The notes under the pieces are model-generated. The model was not told the origin of the DNA, did no database searches, and was given only the letters and a program-made list of their open reading frames with translations. Of a stretch of 64,000 nucleotides of DNA, positions 47,945 through 59,114 are shown in pieces. Origin of the DNA: Labyrinthula sp. Ha (lineage: Eukaryota > Sar > Bigyra > Labyrinthulida > Labyrinthulaceae); the NCBI GenBank assembly GCA_015227615.1, contig JAALGZ010000017.1, forward strand, positions 496,001 through 560,000, read 5' to 3'. A program made the position numbers and the translations under genes. Each line of letters opens with the position of its first letter. Positions within the stretch are counted from its first letter, which is position 1.

Positions 47945-49990
47945 ATGGCAACGCTTCTTGCAGCTGTTGGTACAGTCTTTGCGCTAATAGCCCTGGCATT
48001 ATGTGGTCTTCTGGTTACCATTGAGGACTATGTTGTGTTAGAAATACCAACTAATGAACAGGACCAGTCAAGTACGTCTATATCCAACTTCGAAAAAGTC
48101 GCTTCTCTTGGAGTTTTCACAACCACCTATTCAACAGAGGATCTAACAGATTATACCCTTCAAAACTCTGGTGTTCCAGATGATTCTTTCTCTCAACCTA
48201 CAACAGAGTTCAAACTACTCTTTCCCGCACAAGAAAACTTTCTCTCCGAAATACTTCCAATTAACTCTGACTTGCTATCTAATCTCCCAGAACAACTTTC
48301 TGCCATCTTACAACCATCAGTTACAAATCTTGAATCAGTTGAGTTCGAATCATGCAGCCAGTGGGTGAATGACACATCTACGAACTTGTTGTCAACGTTC
48401 TCTGCCGTAAATGACGTATTGATGCCAAACCTATTGCCTTCACTGCTTGATCCACAACTTATCCTGGATGTCGCTTCTGCTATCGAAAACACGTCATTAG
48501 CTTTTGAAGCTGGGCTACCTTTTGGAAGCCTCATTCCTTTCTCGTTTCAACTCTTTCAAACTGCTTCTACTTTCACAGACGCCTGTAGCGCTCTGAACTC
48601 GCAGACTTTGTCTTCACTTGAACTGAATGCTACAACCTTAGCCTGCATACAGGGAACTTACACCGCTTTTTCTACCTCCTTTTCAGCTGAGGCACCACTA
48701 GTTTCCTCACTGTTACTGGATGTATCCTTACTAATACAAACAAGCTGCTTTGAAGCCGCAATTACCTCTCTGGAAGTCTGTCTAACTCAAACTCTTCCTC
48801 AACATTTTTTACTCTCTTCAACGGATACATTATTTAATTCTAGTTTTTCAACGGATATATGCAGCGTTTTAAGTGCTTGTGAACAAACGGTTACAACAAA
48901 GGCAGAGTTATATGGTATATTATCTAATACCTTCGGGCAGTTAGGATCTCTTGTGGAACTACTTTCACCTGAAAATGCTGCTGATATTATTGCCCTGGAA
49001 CAAGGAACTGGATTACTTGCAAGTGCGGCTGTTTTTCTCCAGAGTTTAACCGAGGAATCTGTTGACTCAGATTTAGTTTCAGAGCTTGAATCTATAGCAA
49101 CTGATCTAGCATCTACAGAATCTCTTCCTGACTCTTTTGTAAGTATTTTCGCTCCATGTACTTTTCTTCAAGTTGTTGGGCAAGGTCCATCAAATCCTGG
49201 AGAATGTACATTTTTAGATTTTCTCTCTAGTGTCGCATCACTGGCGTTAGAAGAAGAAAATCCATTAGCTGAAACTGTTTCTCAATTAAGTACTCTTTAC
49301 GGTATTTGTGCCTCAATTGCAGCGCCACAAGGTTTAGGTGCTGACAGCTGCGAGTTAATTTTCCCAAACTTCTTTATCCATGCTACGTTTCTGCTTGGAT
49401 TAGACTTGACTTCCTTTAATACAATTCCTGAACAGGCATTAGGTGCTTGTGAAGATGATGCCACGGATAGAGAGCACTTCACTAGAGCTCAGTACTACAT
49501 ATTCGGTGCATCATCAGCTTATGTGTTATCTGCCTTACTCGCACTGGGAATTTTATTCTTCAAATGGAGAAAAAAGAAAACTTTTTTCTTACAAGTGTTT
49601 TTTGCTGTTATTGCTCCTGGATTAACATTCGCTGCGTTGTACGAAACACAAACTGCTCCTATTTATGATCTCGTTGGTGTTGATGAGGATTTAAGTGATG
49701 AAGAAAGGTTATTTACGGCTGAGTATAGTACAGGTACGAATTTATTGTTTGCCTTTGGTGCTATGGGAAGTTCTTTACTGGCAGGGTTATTTTTTCTGTT
49801 TGCCCTCTGCCGTGCCAGAAGCGAAAGAAAAGCATCTATTGAGCTATTTAAAAAAAGAGGAAGAGTTGAGATTGAAGAAGAGCAAAAAGAAAGAGAAGAA
49901 GATGTTCAAGCAAAGTTACCTTTTGATGTTAAAACAAAAGGAAAAAACAACTTTCAAGCTGTAAATCCAATGGCAAATCCTCGTTTTTAA
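47945..49990 (+). CDS. Large membrane protein with glycosylated Cys-containing ectodomain, unknown family
   Basis: A single-exon gene of 681 aa. Residues 3-25 are a hydrophobic signal/anchor (LLAAVGTVFALIALALCGLL). Residues 30-510 form a Ser/Leu/Glu-rich ectodomain with widely spaced Cys and several N-glycosylation sequons (NDTS, NTSL, NATT, NSSF). Three membrane spans follow at about 517-539, 547-565 and 598-621, then a 60-residue charged cytoplasmic tail (KKRGRVEIEEEQKEREEDV). The acidic-helix repeats in the ectodomain (SLASLALEEENPLAE) suggest a helical fold. No known family. A surface protein is likely. A possible AATAAA signal is at 50026. It is convergent with the doublecortin kinase, 67 bp between stops. 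Confidence 0.85.
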   Translation: MATLLAAVGTVFALIALALCGLLVTIEDYVVLEIPTNEQDQSSTSISNFEKVASLGVFTTTYSTEDLTDYTLQNSGVPDDSFSQPTTEFKLLFPAQENFLSEILPINSDLLSNLPEQLSAILQPSVTNLESVEFESCSQWVNDTSTNLLSTFSAVNDVLMPNLLPSLLDPQLILDVASAIENTSLAFEAGLPFGSLIPFSFQLFQTASTFTDACSALNSQTLSSLELNATTLACIQGTYTAFSTSFSAEAPLVSSLLLDVSLLIQTSCFEAAITSLEVCLTQTLPQHFLLSSTDTLFNSSFSTDICSVLSACEQTVTTKAELYGILSNTFGQLGSLVELLSPENAADIIALEQGTGLLASAAVFLQSLTEESVDSDLVSELESIATDLASTESLPDSFVSIFAPCTFLQVVGQGPSNPGECTFLDFLSSVASLALEEENPLAETVSQLSTLYGICASIAAPQGLGADSCELIFPNFFIHATFLLGLDLTSFNTIPEQALGACEDDATDREHFTRAQYYIFGASSAYVLSALLALGILFFKWRKKKTFFLQVFFAVIAPGLTFAALYETQTAPIYDLVGVDEDLSDEERLFTAEYSTGTNLLFAFGAMGSSLLAGLFFLFALCRARSERKASIELFKKRGRVEIEEEQKEREEDVQAKLPFDVKTKGKNNFQAVNPMANPRF

Positions 49991-50057
49991 GTACTTTCAC
50001 ATTTTAGATTACTCTACTTTGATCAAATAAAAGTTTAACTTGTTTAATATAGAAATC

Positions 50058-51206
50058 TTACCTAAATAACTTAATCTTCCTTTCATACTCCATTAGCCAT
50101 GGAGATTGCTTAATTTGTGGTACTGAAAATCTATGCTCAGGATTTTTCCGCAATAATCCACTCAAAACTAACAAGCACTCTTCAGAAATCCTTTGTGTTG
50201 AAAAGTCAAATGTTAAATCCTTGTTTTGAATGAGCTCAATCACTTCTTTTCGACTAGCTGCATCAAATGGTTGCTTTCCAGAGAGCAAAATGAATAAAAT
50301 CACACCTACAGACCAAACATCTCTTGCTGGTCCGTACGTCTCAATCTCAGAAAACACTTCAGGTGCTAAATAGAGTAAAGATCCAGCTGTATAATTTTTC
50401 TCTTTAGCACCTGGTTGAAGAATATGTGATAAACCAAAATCTGCAAGTTTAATTTGAACCTCATGGGGTGAATTAAAAGAAACTTTTGAAAGAAGAATAT
50501 TCTCCAGTTTTAGATCGTAATGGATTACTTTTTTTCGGTGGCAGTAACCGATTCCTTGAATAATTTGGTAAAATATGTCAACAGCAGATGATTCAGGGAT
50601 GAAATTATTTACTGAATTAGAGAGATAAAGCTCTAAATCTCCTTTATCTGCGCATTCAAAAGCCAAGACAATATTTTTTTCCAGATTAAGGACACATTTT
50701 AACTCAATTACATTTGGATGAGTAAGAGCATCAAGACATTGGACTTCAGTTAAAACTCTTTGAAGATCATCTAAACTTTCAAGTTGTTCTTTTGACATGA
50801 ATTTTAAAGCAACTTTTTCTTCAGTTTTTACATGTTTTCCTAGAAAAACTTTTCCAAAAGATCCACAACCTAAGAATTTTTTCACTACATAATTTCCTAC
50901 AAATCCTGGTGCATTACCTTTAAAACTTTTGTTTGTTTGGGAAGAAAACTTTTCAAAACCATCTAAAACACACAAAGTTTCTCCATCTTGAATAAATGAG
51001 AGATCTGTTACTTCTTCTCCATCAAGAGTAAATATTCTTTCTGCAGGGTTTGACATTTGAAGTTGTGAAGCTGCTTGTTGCAAAAGTGCAGAAATTGAAG
51101 ACGAAGGAGAAATTTCAAAAGATTTTGCTTCACTAACACACGAAGTTTTTCGTACTAAATTAACTTTAATGTTCAAATTTGAACCAAAACTCATTTCTCT
51201 ATTCAA
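50058..51206 (-). CDS. Doublecortin-like domain plus CAMK-type Ser/Thr kinase
   Basis: 382 aa, single exon. Residues 11-87 look like a doublecortin (DCX) domain: a basic start, KSFEISPSSSISALLQQA, then RIFTLDGEEVTDLSFIQDGE and GFEKF, the family's yt.dG..v.sl.di.dg..yv..g.e.f pattern. Residues about 104-370 are a CAMK-like kinase with LGCGSFGKV (112-120), Lys135, Glu154, IHYDLKLEN (Asp231), DFG (256-258) and APE (281-283). DCX-kinase proteins bind microtubules and often act in cilia or cytoskeletal growth. The catalytic loop has HYD where HRD is usual, so activation by T-loop phosphorylation may not apply; catalytic Asp, Lys and DFG are all present. Its start is 101 bp downstream of the stop of the next gene on the same strand. 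Confidence 0.88.
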   Translation of the reverse strand: MNREMSFGSNLNIKVNLVRKTSCVSEAKSFEISPSSSISALLQQAASQLQMSNPAERIFTLDGEEVTDLSFIQDGETLCVLDGFEKFSSQTNKSFKGNAPGFVGNYVVKKFLGCGSFGKVFLGKHVKTEEKVALKFMSKEQLESLDDLQRVLTEVQCLDALTHPNVIELKCVLNLEKNIVLAFECADKGDLELYLSNSVNNFIPESSAVDIFYQIIQGIGYCHRKKVIHYDLKLENILLSKVSFNSPHEVQIKLADFGLSHILQPGAKEKNYTAGSLLYLAPEVFSEIETYGPARDVWSVGVILFILLSGKQPFDAASRKEVIELIQNKDLTFDFSTQRISEECLLVLSGLLRKNPEHRFSVPQIKQSPWLMEYERKIKLFR

Positions 51207-51307
51207 ACGGTTAAGAAACTACATCGTTTCTGATTCGTTTCCATGGAAATTTTAGTTTTTCTTCAAGAGTTCTTTGTTTTCTAAAAGTAAGAAAAAAGAA
51301 AAGAAAA

Positions 51308-53125
51308 TTACTTTGCTCGAGTTGGTTCACTTTTTAAATTTTTCCAGTTTTGTAGACAAAGTTTCTTAAAAGCAAGTTCATCATCATCAAAAACATGCTG
51401 TTGTTTTCTTGGTAATTGAAATCTAGAAAAAGTTGGAATTGAAAAAGGAGTTATAGAAAATAAAGCTCTTGCAAGTTGAAATAGATTTGGTAATTTAAGC
51501 TTATTTTTTCTCCACCAAATAAAAACATCTTCTTCAAGTTTAATTGAAGGAAAAGAAAGAAAACCTTCAACTTCAGTTTCCAATTTTTTTTCATTAGCTT
51601 GAATACTTATTTTTTTCATTGCTTTTATTAAAAGTTCAAAATTTTGTTTCCATTCTGAATCTCCAATTTCAAAATATTGAATATTTCTTTTATCCAAAAG
51701 TTCAAGAGTTTTAATTAAATCACTATCTTCAAATTCTTCACTTCTTTCTTTATAATATGAAATTAACTTATTTATTATTTCAATTATTTTTCTTGATTCT
51801 TCATCATTCGAAAATTCAGATTTAATTATGTTTAATAAGTTTAAATCACTTTCAATCATATATCTTATTTGAGAAATACAAATACTTTCTTTTTCAGAAA
51901 AAAACGATATTTGCATAAAAACTTTTAAAATTCGTTCAAAATTTTCAAGAACACGAAAATCGTTTTTCAAAAATTTATATTCTTCGAAACCACTTGTTTT
52001 TGTAAAAACTCCATCTTGACAAGATAAAATTATTTCTTTCTTATCTAAAATATCCCTTATAAACCAATAACTTGTACTCCAATTGTTATCTTCATCTATT
52101 GGAGGTAAAAAAGAATCTGAAGGATCTCTACTATAACTTGTTCTTACAGAAATTTTCCACTGACTTATTTTTAAATCACTACTCTTAACATATTTTATAA
52201 AATTTCTTACTTTTAATAATTGAGTGTTAAAAATATCAAAAATTTCTTTTAAACAATAAAGTGGAAATTTTATTAAACATTTTATATTAGAAAAAATAAA
52301 ACTATTCTCAGATTTGGAATCTGAAGTTATTGATAATATTTTTGTTTTTATCTTTGATTCTTCAATTATTTCTTCAAGATTTGTATCTTTTTTTGTAAAT
52401 GTTAAAAGAATATTCTTATACTTAAACATTTGATCAAGATATAAAATACGAACAGAAAAATATTCTTTTGGAATCTCAGAACTAAAACTATCCACTTGAA
52501 GTGAAAAATAAGATACTAAACTTTGTTTTTGAAGATCATACTCAATAGACTCTTTTTGTTTCAAATATTCTTGTTCCAACTTTTCTCTCATTTCTGACTC
52601 TTTTGCTTCATTTTTTTTATAAGAAATACCTAAATTAGACAAAAATTTCTTGAATCCTTTTGTTTCAAGATGATTTAAAGGTAAATTACAAGAAAGAAGA
52701 TAGTCTAAGAAAACTCCTTTTTTTGGCTTTTCAACAGTTTGAACTATTTTTTCTGTTTTTTTTTCAAAATTAAAGTCAATGTTTTGAATATTAAGTCGTG
52801 CACATTTTCTCATGTGATGTATTCTTTGCGAAGTACTTCCATCTGCACCTCCAACTTCAGTAAGACATCCATTACAAATGTGTACTTCTTCTTTTGTTTC
52901 ATGCGGAGAAAAATACTTGTGTACAGCAGACCTTTTAGATCTTGGTTTGTATGGTTTCTTTCTCTTAGGTGTTACTATATTTTGGTCTACTGAAGGAAGT
53001 TCAATTTCATTCACTTCTGACATTTTTTTTCCTCTTTTCTCTTCGTTTTTGATTTGTGAGAACTGTTTTTTTCTGCGGAACCCGAATTTATCCGTTAAGC
53101 GATTTATCTGCTCGATTGGTTTCAA
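51308..53125 (-). CDS. BED zinc-finger hAT-transposase-like protein
   Basis: 605 aa, uninterrupted. Residues about 65-110 form a BED-type zinc finger (SAVHKYFSP...CNGC...HHMRKC; Cys84, Cys87, His103/104, Cys108) preceded by a basic stretch. The middle resembles the hAT RNase-H-like core: Asp212 in VDSFSS, Asp269 in ITSDSKSEN, then CLIK where hAT enzymes have CxxH. Residues about 535-585 match the hAT dimerisation domain (WWRKN...LPNLFQLARALFSI). The frame is intact but no terminal inverted repeats are visible and the kinase gene starts 101 bp beyond its stop, so it is more likely a domesticated hAT gene, perhaps a DNA-binding regulator, than a live transposon. An internal Met35 (53023) in a better context may be the true start. 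Codon use is as AT-rich as the neighbours. Confidence 0.8.
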   Translation of the reverse strand: MKPIEQINRLTDKFGFRRKKQFSQIKNEEKRGKKMSEVNEIELPSVDQNIVTPKRKKPYKPRSKRSAVHKYFSPHETKEEVHICNGCLTEVGGADGSTSQRIHHMRKCARLNIQNIDFNFEKKTEKIVQTVEKPKKGVFLDYLLSCNLPLNHLETKGFKKFLSNLGISYKKNEAKESEMREKLEQEYLKQKESIEYDLQKQSLVSYFSLQVDSFSSEIPKEYFSVRILYLDQMFKYKNILLTFTKKDTNLEEIIEESKIKTKILSITSDSKSENSFIFSNIKCLIKFPLYCLKEIFDIFNTQLLKVRNFIKYVKSSDLKISQWKISVRTSYSRDPSDSFLPPIDEDNNWSTSYWFIRDILDKKEIILSCQDGVFTKTSGFEEYKFLKNDFRVLENFERILKVFMQISFFSEKESICISQIRYMIESDLNLLNIIKSEFSNDEESRKIIEIINKLISYYKERSEEFEDSDLIKTLELLDKRNIQYFEIGDSEWKQNFELLIKAMKKISIQANEKKLETEVEGFLSFPSIKLEEDVFIWWRKNKLKLPNLFQLARALFSITPFSIPTFSRFQLPRKQQHVFDDDELAFKKLCLQNWKNLKSEPTRAK

Positions 53126-56100
53126 GAAAGTGATATTATTTTGGGCAATTAATTTTGGGCAATTAATGGAAAGAATTCTTGATTGGATTTGATAAATAAA
53201 TTATTTATCAATAAAATATTTGTTTAGAATTTAATCATTTATTTATTTTGTTTGCCCCTCCAATATTTAGATAGATTGTTGATACAAAATGAATAAGTGA
53301 AATATAATGAGAATCAATTGAAGGGTGTCAAAATCTGAAACTTTTTTATTCATTAGAATCAAGAAATAAGAAGCATTTTGTTCTTGCTTATTTTCATATG
53401 TCGGTCCATAAGCCTAGATAGAATAAGAGCTTTGTTTTGATGTTAGTTTTTCTCTCATAAGCACTAAATTCGAGCTTCCTGTTTTAATCAGAAAGATTGT
53501 ACACAAGGATGCAGTTTTGGAACAACACGTTCCACTGGTTATTTTACTTTCCTTCCCGGGATATCTACAAGCGTTGAGTGAATTTTGAATAGCATAGAGA
53601 TGCCAACAACATAATGAATTGTAGTCTTAGAGAGCTTACCTCCAATCTTGGCTATTTTCAGGAGCTGGCTTATTTTCAAATTGCAAAATATGCCAAATCA
53701 TTCTGGTATTCTAGTTGAATGTCCTATAACTTTCTTCATTCATGAGTAATTAAAGAAGCTGGTGAATTATTTCTCATTGTATTTAAAGTAACTCCTAAGA
53801 ATTATCATGCCACGGATTCTGGTACTATCCCTTCACGGGCTAAGGTAGGCATCGGATTTGATAAAGCTTTTCCCTACTTACTTGATAATTGTTTCGATTC
53901 TGTTTTTCAATAAGAAAAATGAGATCTTGATTCGTGTCAAATCATTCCAATTTCATTCTGATGAGTAATTGAGTATGAACAGGCCATTAAAATTGTGGGG
54001 GAAAAAGCAGAATCAATCAATAAGAAAAGTATGGGCACAATTATTGTTAATAAATTATCAACAAATAAAATCTAATCCCTCTTCAATGGTGAAAAAGAGA
54101 AAATAGTTATCACAATGGCATCCAATCAGAGAGCTTTTGTGCTATAATTTTCAACTTTTAGTACAACTAAGACGAATTTGCTTGTTTAATTATTCTTTGA
54201 ATAAATGAAATTAAACTTAATTAATTGGCTTAAGTTTACTATAGCACGAAGTACCATAAGAGTAGAATAACAGGCTTAAAGAATAGCTTCTCCAGAATGG
54301 CTGAGGTGTTGACCAATAGAAATCGAATACCTGGAAATATATTAATTCACATGTTTGATTATCTAACTGGACATTGCGTTATACTCCAAGAAGAAAATAT
54401 AAAACTAAATTATTTAATGAGTTTTAGATGTCAAGCAACAGATCTTGCAGAAACTTATCACAATGTTAAGTTATTTGTGTTAACTACGGAACTGTTTTAA
54501 TTAAAAAGCTTATGTTCCGATATTTGTGATAAGTGTTCCCTTTTTTTAAAAAAACGGCAAGGACGATAGGGTCCTTAGATCACTTAGTCAATGTTTGGAG
54601 CTACCTTTTTAAGAAGGAGTGTATTCCGTAATGCAGTATTGATTATTTTCGTGAAATTTGAAGTTGGATATATATCCCTGGTGCCTATGGCATTATTGCT
54701 CGGTTCAAGGCTCAGAGATATAATTATATGATAATACTAGCCCACTTTCTAAACAGGTGGACCCTGAAGAAGGAAAATTATATCAGCTTCCACATATGAA
54801 ATAGGAACTATCATCAGGAAGTAACTAATAACATAATATTATGGATGTACTCACATTAATATAAAAAAAACGAGTATTTAGCATAATTCAATTTCTATTT
54901 TTACCAACTCTTAGCGAGATGGAGTCAGCTATTATGTATAACCTTTCGTAATTCCAAGATATTGAATACTAACTGGAAAAAATTTTAATCCCTGATCTAC
55001 GCGTTATGGAGATTAACAATGCTACGAATGTGGTCATACCTGCATTAATTAATTACCTCTGTATCATTCAGGGTAATTCTAAAAATTATTTTCTTTATTG
55101 TGGTTCTTAGATGGTGTTGTTAGTTAGTTTATAAATCTAAATTGTGGTAGGCAACTTATTCTATAAAATGCGAAGTTTGACGGCTAAAGAGTGTTTTGCA
55201 AGAAATACTTTTACTCTGTGGAATTTGACGAGACTGGATGCCATTCAAATAGCGAACGAGGACGTAGTGCTCGTTCTACCTATTATTCAGATACAAAGTT
55301 ATTATTTGCACTCAGTGAACCAGAAAAAAGAATATTACTTTCAACAAGAAACTATGGCATATAATGAAAATCATACTAACTCTCCAAACCTATTATCATG
55401 TTTATATTCAACTAGGCTATGGTCTATATATTTTATGTACCACATACTTACACTGACGTTAGCTTTTGAATGATTGGGCTTGAAGTATAAGGGAAGCAGT
55501 AATTGCTGCAGTTTGAAGCTGGAATCTTCTTATCTTATGATGCTATCACTTTTGCATATTTCTCCGTAGCTATAATATTTCGATTCCTCTAGATTTATGA
55601 GCAGTTTTATGCAAAAAAAAATTCTTCATTAAGAGTCACACGAAGTATTTAACCTAAATTCCTCTAGTTTGCTAGGAGGTGAGTCGCGCAGTTAAAGTGA
55701 GTTGCAGAAAAATATAAGAAATGTGTTCTATTATCTTTCCCGGGTAGAAATGCTATTGCTGCAAATTGGAATTGCTAAGAAACGGGATTAAGTATTCTCT
55801 AGAGTTTGTCATTTTACTGTAATTATGAAGCACATCACCAACCCATGTGCATAGAGATCCAAGTTTTTCTTTATTAGAACTGTCGAAGGTAAACCCCAAC
55901 TTCACTAGGGTTGGTTTCCGTTCGGCCTGTGAAACAAGTCAGTGCTCTGAATAAACTAGAGCATTACATCTTACATTTTGTGTTTGACATTAAAGCCTTC
56001 TCATTAAATGTAGGAAAGTAACAACATTTCAAACTTGTTACAGCACTATGTCATATTTCTTCCTATTGGCTACATTCCTGTTCAGGAACTTAGCATGGCG

Positions 56101-57136
56101 TGACTTGGCTAGGAAATTGCTGTTCTTTGCATTTATGGGTGTCACGCACATGGAGCTAGACTCCGTATTGCTAACTAACTTTTCAAGTGTGCTCTTCTCA
56201 TCTATGAAGCTCTCGTTTCTTTTAGCATGAGAATTCTCAAAAGCTTCGGCTAATAAAATTTATAGGTTCGGAATCTTAACGTGTTACCAGCTATATTTAC
56301 TTGGCATTTTTCTTTTGATAAATCGGATCTTATCGTATCTGCAGGGCTATTCTGCTATCTGTATCATTGAGAGTCGTTCCATGATGGATGACTTGACTAA
56401 AGTAGCCATATGGAAACATGCGCCTACCTGTATCTTGAAGGGTATCAATAAATTAGATTATTGTTTTCTGAACTCTTCGCTGGTGTTGTTTGACTGAGCG
56501 TTGTTTGCTTACGCATTATTATTTCATATCTAGTTAGGGATTCAATACAATTTATTAAGTGGAGGCGAGAAAACTGAAACTCTTTGGTAGTAATAAGACT
56601 GTTTCAAGTTTGAGGAGCACATCACTTATATCTTTTTAAGTAGAATATCAACCACGAATGCCTTCTCAGAAATAGTATTTGTGAAACAAAAAAAATGAAG
56701 ACTTTACAGCTTCATGACTAGTAATACGTTAGGTTCCATAGAACTTACAAACGCAGAAATGTGAAACCAAAGATGCTAGTGTCATTTTTCGTGGACCTTT
56801 CCAGACCTTGCAAGGTTACTGGTTAACACTTTAACTTGTAATAGTGATAATTTGTGATGTCTGTTGCGTTCGAGCTTGTTAGAAAGCCTCGCTCAATTGG
56901 GAAAAGACAAGAAAACCCGATTATGGGAATAAATTGAGCTAATATGTACGAACTACATGCTAGATAGAATTCCGATCCTTGAAAACCGCCGATTGTTCTA
57001 TTTTGTCTCGAAAATCATGTTCAGGTTCTGTCAATATTCTCGTCTCAGCTTAGAGCATCCTCTTTTTTCTGTTGTCTCGATACACCACTCACCTACACCG
57101 GCTTCATTCCTCAAACTAGAAGGCCATGCCCAGGAC
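53126..57136. other. Intergenic with scattered repeat pieces
   Basis: No convincing gene. Near 53170-53265 a stretch with ggatttgataaataaatt at one side and gcccctcc at the other looks like an eroded relative of the MITE at 57.1 kb. A 67-codon frame at 54297-54500 has a faint F-box-like start (IPGNILIHMFDYL) but nothing after it. Other frames at 55.1 and 56.0 kb look random. Confidence 0.5.
53845..54082. repeat. Eroded second copy of the hAT-type MITE
   Basis: Left end taggcatcggatttgata and right end aaatctaatccctc correspond to the ends of the element at 57137-57372. The interiors share agaatcaatcaa.aagaaaagtatggg and a following aaattatcaa block. Length is about the same (near 240 bp). 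Ends are approximate and no target duplication was seen. Confidence 0.6.
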
Positions 57137-57372
57137 CAGGGGCGGGATTTGATAAGAATTGTCAGTTTTTATTTGATAGTCATTTTGATTCTGGTTATCA
57201 AGTAAAGAATCGACAATTTGATTTTTTTCACGGGATTCTGATTTTATTTTAATTATCAACTAATTATTAATAATCAACCAAAATGGTTAGGGAATTATCA
57301 GAATCAATCAAAAAGAAAAGTATGGGGGAACTTCTTATTCGTAAATTATCAATATATCAAATTCCACCCCTA
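57137..57372. mobile_element. hAT-type MITE, 236 bp
   Basis: Terminal inverted repeats CAGGGGCGGGATTTGATA (left) and, on the other strand, TAGGGGTGGAATTTGATA (right) match at 15 of 18 positions and have the CAGGGG form of hAT ends. Flanking 8-mers CCCAGGAC (57129-57136) and CCCAAGGC (57373-57380) match at 6 of 8, as expected of an ageing 8-bp hAT target duplication. There is no coding capacity. It would have been moved by a hAT transposase supplied elsewhere. Confidence 0.75.
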
Positions 57373-57380
57373 CCCAAGGC

Positions 57381-58997
57381 TAATAATTAGCTACAAATGT
57401 ATTCAACAGGCCAATGCTCCGTTCAAAGGTTATCACGAGAACAATATTAGTTTGTTCCTTCTGATTGAATCAATTCCATGCAATCCTTTTTCTGAAAAAA
57501 GATGCATGAACCAAACCAAGATGCTAAGACAGGGTGCTGAAGCCGATCTTGGCTCGTTTCCATCTGCTTGCTAAATAATGAGTACCGTGGTAACTGTAAT
57601 TAGTAAAATCCCCCTTTGGGGCAGATGGAGAGAGAATATAACCTAAGCGTTGACAACCCTTAATAATTATTGCTGTGCCTTTGAACTTGTTGCTTTACCT
57701 TGCGTAGGCTCTTTAGCTTAATAGTTAATTTGATATACGCCTTGTAGTCGTTCAAATTATTAACATTTACTTTATAAGTAGCTCTGTATAGTTTGTTTAG
57801 CTGTTTCGGCAGTTTTAATTCTCATTCAAAAATTCATTATGCGTCCTATGTGCTCAGGTCTCAAGCAGACTGGTATTTTCCTATAAAGATCTATAAACTT
57901 GTCGCGTTTCAAGAATTTAGTTATTTGCTAACGTAATTATGACTTACATTGTTGCCCAAAATAGTTAATGACACTCTAAGTATTTAATAAAGTATATACG
58001 TCATATAGGGTATTTAAAGCATATATACGGGATGCTGGGGTTGTTGTTATACAGTACACTTCATAAATTGAGACTTGCTCTCCCCTGTTGTCCACGTTGA
58101 AACAGAGCTCTCTTGATTCTGTCTTACTTAAGAATAGTCCAAGACACTTGATCAAACTAATCTTTTAAGACGCAACAAGGACCTAGGAACAACTAAGGAA
58201 GGAAACTAGCTCTCATATATAATTTCCTGACTAAGCAAGTAAAAACCAACTCGGTATAAAAGTTGGAAAAAGGAAATCTAAAAGTGGTCACTTCTCTCCC
58301 ACAACAAAACATGCTTAGAGGGAGAGGGCATTTTCTTTGTTTCATTAACAAGAAAAACTAAGAACTCTTATGAAGAGCAATTTGGTTAGAAAGCTTACGA
58401 CGAAAGCATTTCTAGTTCAATGGAAAAAGGGCGGATAATATTTTCGCAGTGTACACAGTTTACACACCCTTAATCTAATTTGCCCTAAGCTAATACATAC
58501 CCACCTGTGTTGAGATACTGAGCACATGAATAAACAGTTTCAACTATAAGATTGACTATTTCTATCTGTCACCTATATTTTTATTCCTGAAGGTATATTT
58601 TCTCATAAGAAAGGGTAATCCGATATGGTGCTAATTACAAAGAACAAGTGAACAATGAATCAATTTCTTAGGAAAGAGATTTTTCTTGAAACTAAGAAGT
58701 CAATATAATCTTGATATAAATACTTTTTTTTTGCTTTGTATTGATTCTTATTTGAATAGAAAATATATCATATCTAAAAAGTTGGTTATAGAAGGCTATC
58801 TGACCGGTCTATTCCTTACAAGAGTTAAGAAACATATTACTACCACTTTTGTAGCACGGGAAATATATCTTAAACAAAAGAACTCTCGATAACTCTCATT
58901 AAACTCAAGTACTATACATACAAAATATATAATATAAGAAGATTTTCTTAGCGAGACCTTTCAGTGTCTTGTCTTAGGAAGTTATTTCCCCAATATT
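57381..58997. other. Intergenic, no gene recognised
   Basis: AT-rich with only short random frames (for example at 58686-58892). Nothing recognisable as a promoter or RNA gene was seen. Confidence 0.6.
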
Positions 58998-59114
58998 TTG
59001 TATATGACGGGATACAGTAAAAAACCGGTACACTCTCGAGAACATTTCCCGATACACTGTATTTCCACTCAAAATAGAAATATAACAAATACAAGAGAAA
59101 AAAGGAAAACCAAA

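Noticed and set aside
48193-48534. 113-codon minus-strand frame inside the large membrane protein gene
   Set aside because: Antisense shadow of a long real gene.
54297-54500. F-box-like frame (IPGNILIHMFDYL)
   Set aside because: Similarity limited to about 13 residues, no Trp-containing second half, no downstream exons seen.
55144-55473. 109-codon plus-strand frame
   Set aside because: Random composition, no motif, no flanking gene signals.
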